A stretch of DNA of 48,296 bases, from the NCBI GenBank assembly GCA_945893045.1, contig CAMDEA010000045.1:1-48296 (forward strand), read 5' to 3'. The notes beneath the pieces are model-generated. The model worked only from the letters and a program-made list of their open reading frames with translations, did no database searches and had not been told where the DNA came from. A program made the translations under genes and the position numbers. Positions 44,726-48,296 of the stretch are shown here, in pieces (the first letter of the stretch is position 1; each line of letters opens with the position of its first letter). The stretch comes from Planctomyces sp. SH-PL62 (GTDB lineage: Bacteria > Planctomycetota > Planctomycetia > Planctomycetales > Planctomycetaceae).

Positions 44726-46633
44726 ATGCGTGGTTACATCAGCATCTCGCGTCGCTGCGGATCGTGTGCCGTGGGTCTGACGTTGTGCCTGGGCTGGCTC
44801 TGTATCGCCGGTTGCGCCAACGTCGTAGAGACTCGCGCCATCGCGCAATTCACGAAGTCGATCGAAAGCGGCAATCTGGAGCAGGTCAAGCAAACGACAT
44901 CCGCTCATTTCGGGGAGCGGGCGTTGCGGCAAGACGCCGCAATGGACGATCTCAAGCTGCTGCGGCTGCCAACTGGCGATTTGGAAATCGACAAGGTCGA
45001 GGACGTTTCGCCGACGGTGAAACGCGTCACGGCGATGGTCGGAACCTCCAAGCAAAAGCTGAAGTATCAATTGAAGCTGGACCCGCAAAGTAAGAAGTGG
45101 GTCGTGGATGACATCTATCTCAAGCAGAAGCGTGAAGGCGTGACCGCGACGAAATCGGTCACCGAGCAAATGGATCTGTTGCTGTCGGTCCGCGAATTTC
45201 TCGCGGCCTGGAAAGAGGGCAACCGCGATAGTGTGTTGCGGACGGCGACTCCCGAATTTGCCGCTGTGCTGCGGCCGTTGCCTCCGGCGTATCTCAACCG
45301 GTTGACGCAGCAGGTGGTCGGCAAGCAAAAGACCGGCAACAAGCTGCAACCGCGAGCGCAACTCGATGAGAACACGGCTCACGTCCGCTTGCCGATCGCG
45401 GTCGGCGAATTGTGGCTGACGGCGAAACGGATCGACGGAACCTGGCTGTTCGATGAAGTTGAGGTCAACTCGCGTGAAGAGTCCGAAGCGGTCCCTTCGA
45501 CGCGGCAACTGGCGCAAGTCACTCAGGCGGCGACGGCGTTCCTCGCCGCGTATCACGGCGGCGACAAGACCGAACTGCAAACGCTCTGCACGCCCAAGTT
45601 CTTCAGCGGCAGTCTGGCCCCCGCGAATCTGTCGCAAGTTCCGCTCCCCAGCGGTGACGTGCCGCCGGACAACGTGCAGGTGCATGTCGCCTGGCAGAGT
45701 GGCTCGAACAGCGATCCGCAGATGCAGCAACTTCAGGGCAAGCACTCGGACTTTGTGGTCGAAAGCGCGAACGAACTCATCAAGCTCAGTCTGGTCCGCG
45801 AAGACGGCGACGATTCCAACCACTCGGCGAAGTATCTCATCGAAGACGTCACGCTGTACGAACTCGACAGCCGGCAAGAGAAGCGGCTCTCCGCGCTGTT
45901 CACGGCTCAAGCGTTGGTGCAGATCTACGCGGAGGCTCTGGTCTCGCGCGACCTGGAAGTTCTGTTTCACAATGCCTCGCCCGACTTTCAGCGCCGAGTC
46001 TGGAAGCGGACCCATGCCGGGACATTGCAGAACATGCCCTTGAACGAGATCGAAGACGAGGCTCCAAAAATCCGATCGACAGTCTTCGCCGGTTCGTTGA
46101 CCGAGGTCACCGTCACCCAAGGCTCGCGAGCGCTGACTTACGTGCTGCAAGACCGGCAAGGGACGTTGCTGGTCGATGATGTCCTGATGCCGACGCTGGG
46201 CCGGCCCAGCTCACTGAAGGCCACGATGGAACTGATGCTGCCGGTACTCGACTTCGCTGCCGGCCTGCGTCTGGAACAACTCGACACTCTGCAACGCCAG
46301 TCGTCGCGAGATTTCAATCGGCTCGTCTGGCAGCAAACCTCCAAGCTTCCCAACTTGAGCCAAGACGTCGTCCAGCACCTGCACACGCCCCTGGTCGCCA
46401 TCGAACAGACGGAAGACCGCGCGACGTTGGTGCTGGGCGACGATAAGTTTGGCGCTCATGTGACGCTCGTGCGCGAGTCCGGTCAATTCGTCGTCGACGA
46501 CGTGATGCTGATCTCCGGCACGATGCTCCGCGATCATGTCGAACTGAAGCGACTGCTCCGCATGCACATCGCCACGTTCGGCGTCGGCAAACAAGGGCGC
46601 AGCGAAATCAAACCGGCGAGCGGAGTCCGTTAG
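44726..46633 (+). CDS. Lipoprotein with five tandem ~95-residue repeats
   Basis: 635 residues from ATG 44726; a longer frame begins with TTG at 44666 and lacks support. The lipobox is LCIAGC. The protein consists of five related units, each starting with a helix like 'F-x-x-x-x-x-S/A-G-D-x-x-x-L', with a middle loop 'P-x-P' and ending with an exposed 'h-h-V-D-D-V-x-L': KWVVDDIYL, TWLFDEVEV, YLIEDVTLYE, TLLVDDVLMP, QFVVDDVML. Units run at about 40-135, 140-255, 265-400, 405-510 and 515-620. The pattern recalls NTF2-like or DUF4878-type small alpha+beta domains. Proteins with one copy are common; five in a row is not something I recognise. It begins a plus-strand operon with the exported protein and the diadenylate cyclase. 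Confidence 0.78.
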   Translation: MRGYISISRRCGSCAVGLTLCLGWLCIAGCANVVETRAIAQFTKSIESGNLEQVKQTTSAHFGERALRQDAAMDDLKLLRLPTGDLEIDKVEDVSPTVKRVTAMVGTSKQKLKYQLKLDPQSKKWVVDDIYLKQKREGVTATKSVTEQMDLLLSVREFLAAWKEGNRDSVLRTATPEFAAVLRPLPPAYLNRLTQQVVGKQKTGNKLQPRAQLDENTAHVRLPIAVGELWLTAKRIDGTWLFDEVEVNSREESEAVPSTRQLAQVTQAATAFLAAYHGGDKTELQTLCTPKFFSGSLAPANLSQVPLPSGDVPPDNVQVHVAWQSGSNSDPQMQQLQGKHSDFVVESANELIKLSLVREDGDDSNHSAKYLIEDVTLYELDSRQEKRLSALFTAQALVQIYAEALVSRDLEVLFHNASPDFQRRVWKRTHAGTLQNMPLNEIEDEAPKIRSTVFAGSLTEVTVTQGSRALTYVLQDRQGTLLVDDVLMPTLGRPSSLKATMELMLPVLDFAAGLRLEQLDTLQRQSSRDFNRLVWQQTSKLPNLSQDVVQHLHTPLVAIEQTEDRATLVLGDDKFGAHVTLVRESGQFVVDDVMLISGTMLRDHVELKRLLRMHIATFGVGKQGRSEIKPASGVR

Positions 46634-46670
46634 CCGCAATCGAACAGCGATCAACCGAAAGATCGAAACG

Positions 46671-47603
46671 ATGGATGACTCACCACCACCGTTGACCAAC
46701 TTCTTCCGATGGCGACTGCTGCCATTGCTGTGTCTTGCCAGCTTCGGTCTCGTCGCGGCTCAGCTACGAGCGGCGGAAGGGGAAGCGGTGCGGCTGATCT
46801 ACAAGTTTCAGCCGAACGAGTCGCTACACCTTGAATACAAGCAAGACATGACGATGGACATTCGCCATGCCGAACTCAAACGCAAGATGCGCAGCCAGAC
46901 GATTGCCGAGAAACACTTGCGCGTGATCTCAGTGGACGCCGACGGCAACGCCCTGGTCGAGCCGATCATCGACCGCACGCGCATGACCAGCCGGCAAGAC
47001 GACGACGCGGAATCGAAATTCGACTCGACCGAAGGGCCCGACGATTGCCCCGCCGAGTATCGGCCTATGCTGGCCACGATTGGCAAGCCTCTGGTCCGGA
47101 TCAAGTTCGCTCCGAACGGCAAGCTGCTGCAAGCCAACGGCGTGAATGGAGGAGCCGCGGCCGCCAAAGACATTGAGCACGATCCCACGCTGAACTTCTT
47201 GATTGTCTTTCCCGAACAGCCGGTCCAACTCGGCGAAACTTGGAAGGACGAGTTTGAAACCACCGTCCAACTCGACCGATCGCTCAAACAAGGGGTCAAG
47301 CTCCGACGCGAGTATCGGCTGCTGAAACTGGATGGCTCACGGGCGGAGATTGAACTCAAGACGGTCTGCCTGACGCCGCTCCGCGATCCGAAACTCGAAA
47401 TGCAAATCACCAGCCGATTGCTCAACGGCAACATCGTCTTCGACCACCAGCTTGGCCAGATTGTCTCACGCGAGATGCGTGTCGAAAGCCAGGTCATCAA
47501 CGGCATCGGACCCAACACGATGGTCAGCACCGTGATGACGCAGTCCGAGCGAACGGTTCCCAATCCGAAGCTCGCCAAACGCGACAAATCATCAACTCCT
47601 TAG
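46671..47603 (+). CDS. Exported protein of unknown function (DUF6263-like)
   Basis: 310 residues. The signal peptide is LLPLLCLASFGLVAAQLRAAEG. The mature part is all-beta by eye with regular strand spacing (YKFQPNESLHLEYKQDMTMDI, HLRVISVDADGNALVEPIIDR, VRIKFAPNGKLLQANGVNGG, DPTLNFLIVFPEQPVQLGETWKDEF, REYRLLKLDGSRAEIELKTV). It resembles planctomycete exported proteins of the DUF6263 type ('P-x-x-P-V-x-x-G-x-x-W-x' is the recognisable motif). Function unknown. It lies 37 nt after the repeat lipoprotein and 13 nt before the diadenylate cyclase. Confidence 0.72.
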   Translation: MDDSPPPLTNFFRWRLLPLLCLASFGLVAAQLRAAEGEAVRLIYKFQPNESLHLEYKQDMTMDIRHAELKRKMRSQTIAEKHLRVISVDADGNALVEPIIDRTRMTSRQDDDAESKFDSTEGPDDCPAEYRPMLATIGKPLVRIKFAPNGKLLQANGVNGGAAAAKDIEHDPTLNFLIVFPEQPVQLGETWKDEFETTVQLDRSLKQGVKLRREYRLLKLDGSRAEIELKTVCLTPLRDPKLEMQITSRLLNGNIVFDHQLGQIVSREMRVESQVINGIGPNTMVSTVMTQSERTVPNPKLAKRDKSSTP

Positions 47604-47616
47604 GAATCTCCTCCGC

Positions 47617-48296
47617 ATGATCAAGCGGTACGAACTTTCTCGGCAGTCAGAAAGCCTGTTGGCTGCCGCGCGCAAGGTCGCGGATGACAACGAGGCCGCC
47701 GCCGTCGTGATGCTGGCCGAGGTGCCGTACAACTTTTCCGAGATTCGTGACTCGCTCAAAAAAGTCCGGCTGATCGTCACCTCGGATAAGGCGGATGTGC
47801 AGCAAGCCGCCAAGGACGATGAGATTGCCGTCGTCGCGTTGCAGGACGAACCGCAAACGAGGCAGTACCAGGTCAGCCAGGCATTGCTCGAAGCGATCAG
47901 CGACGAGCTGCTCGGCAGCGGCGATGCCGTGGTCGCTGTCTACGCCGGGTTCGAGAAGGAAACGCTCGACACCCTGACTTTCATTCGGTTGGGCGAGCAT
48001 CTCACGTCATTAACCTCGCGCGATTTGCAGAAGCTGGAAACGCAGGTGCCGCTGGAAACGCTGCGGCAAGTCACCGACATCGCGATCGAAATCGGCCGCG
48101 AAGGCCGCGAAGGCAAACCGGTCGGAGCGTTGTTCGTCGTCGGCCAGCATCGCAAGGTGCTGGAACTGTCGCACGAGCAAGTCCACGATCCGTTCCGCGG
48201 CTATGCTCGCAAAGAGCGGCTGATTCGTTCGCCGCGCGTGCGCGAGAGCGTGAAGGAACTCGCGCAGATCGACGGCGCGTTCGTGATCTCGGCGGA
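47617..48296 (+). CDS. Diadenylate cyclase (DisA_N/DAC domain) with pyruvate-kinase-C-like N-terminus, 3' truncated
   Basis: At least 226 residues; the frame runs off the right edge, so no stop is seen. The N-terminal ~135 residues (SLLAAARKVADDNEAAAVVML, VRLIVTSDKADVQQAAKDDE, GDAVVAVYAGFEKETLDTL) look like the C-terminal domain of pyruvate kinase (alternating strand-helix), as in archaeal CdaZ-type enzymes. The DAC domain starts near residue 140: LRQVTDIAIEIGREGREGKPVGALFVVG, HEQVHDPFRGYARKERLIRSPRVRESVKEL, QIDGAFVISA. The DGA motif and the Arg residues that bind ATP are intact as far as visible. It makes c-di-AMP from two ATP. c-di-AMP is used for osmotic and envelope control, which suits the envelope genes before it. 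It is preceded by 13 nt only, so it is co-transcribed. Confidence 0.92.
   Translation, partial: MIKRYELSRQSESLLAAARKVADDNEAAAVVMLAEVPYNFSEIRDSLKKVRLIVTSDKADVQQAAKDDEIAVVALQDEPQTRQYQVSQALLEAISDELLGSGDAVVAVYAGFEKETLDTLTFIRLGEHLTSLTSRDLQKLETQVPLETLRQVTDIAIEIGREGREGKPVGALFVVGQHRKVLELSHEQVHDPFRGYARKERLIRSPRVRESVKELAQIDGAFVISA

Noticed and set aside
44684..46159. 491-residue antisense frame over the repeat lipoprotein
   Set aside because: Shadow of a gene with a lipobox and five internal repeats.

Overview
The window looks like a chromosomal segment of a planctomycete (class Planctomycetia). DNA is GC-rich and densely coding. The marker families are a DUF1549/DUF1553 cytochrome-like protein, a DUF1501 Tat-exported protein, a glucose/sorbosone dehydrogenase fused to a planctomycete haem-binding C-terminus, Ser/Thr kinases with N-terminal Hanks domains and huge C-termini, and two ECF-like sigma factors. 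No rRNA, tRNA, CRISPR array, prophage or transposase gene was found.

Layout. 1-3008: 5'-incomplete adhesin-like cadherin/RTX protein. 3122-4681 (-): lipoprotein. 5081-6772: exported protein, then a Phd-like/HNH pair. 6805-12588: double amidohydrolase and a three-haem sugar dehydrogenase. 12605-13748 (-): sigma factor plus membrane partner. 13906-16264: TIM-barrel hydrolase (-) and a Tat-exported protein (+). 16431-18359 (-): cupin, small protein, aminotransferase. 18662-22231 (+): divergent membrane kinase and prs. 22461-33476 (-): DUF1549/DUF1553 protein, sigma factor, small membrane protein, 1986-residue kinase/FG-GAP sensor, S1/P1 nuclease. 33654-37126 (+): C45-type peptidase, GT-C glycosyltransferase, YcxB-like protein. 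37133-38506 (-): second aminotransferase. 38642-41520 (+): DUF1501 protein, VapBC, dapF. 41596-44445 (-): PD40 propeller protein. 44726-48296 (+): lipoprotein with five internal repeats, exported protein, and a 3'-truncated diadenylate cyclase.

Functional themes are extracytoplasmic degradation and oxidation (sugar dehydrogenase, amidohydrolases, nuclease, DUF1549/1501 proteins), envelope signalling (kinase, small membrane protein and sigma factor in one overlapping operon; a second sigma/membrane-protein pair), and core metabolism (prs, dapF, c-di-AMP synthesis).

The most notable layer lies across the genes. At least 17 palindromic repeats occur in 48 kb. Many have the architecture of REP/REPIN elements: a GTAG foot, then a small hairpin, usually two in inverted orientation, so the far end reads CTAC. 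About half lie inside genes, always in frame, and five lie in the single giant kinase gene. Two homologous copies in that gene encode the same peptide in the same frame, and a 27-bp arm is shared exactly, and in the same reading frame, between two unrelated proteins. This suggests an active or recently active, reading-frame-tolerated family of small mobile repeats that adds peptide segments to planctomycete proteins.
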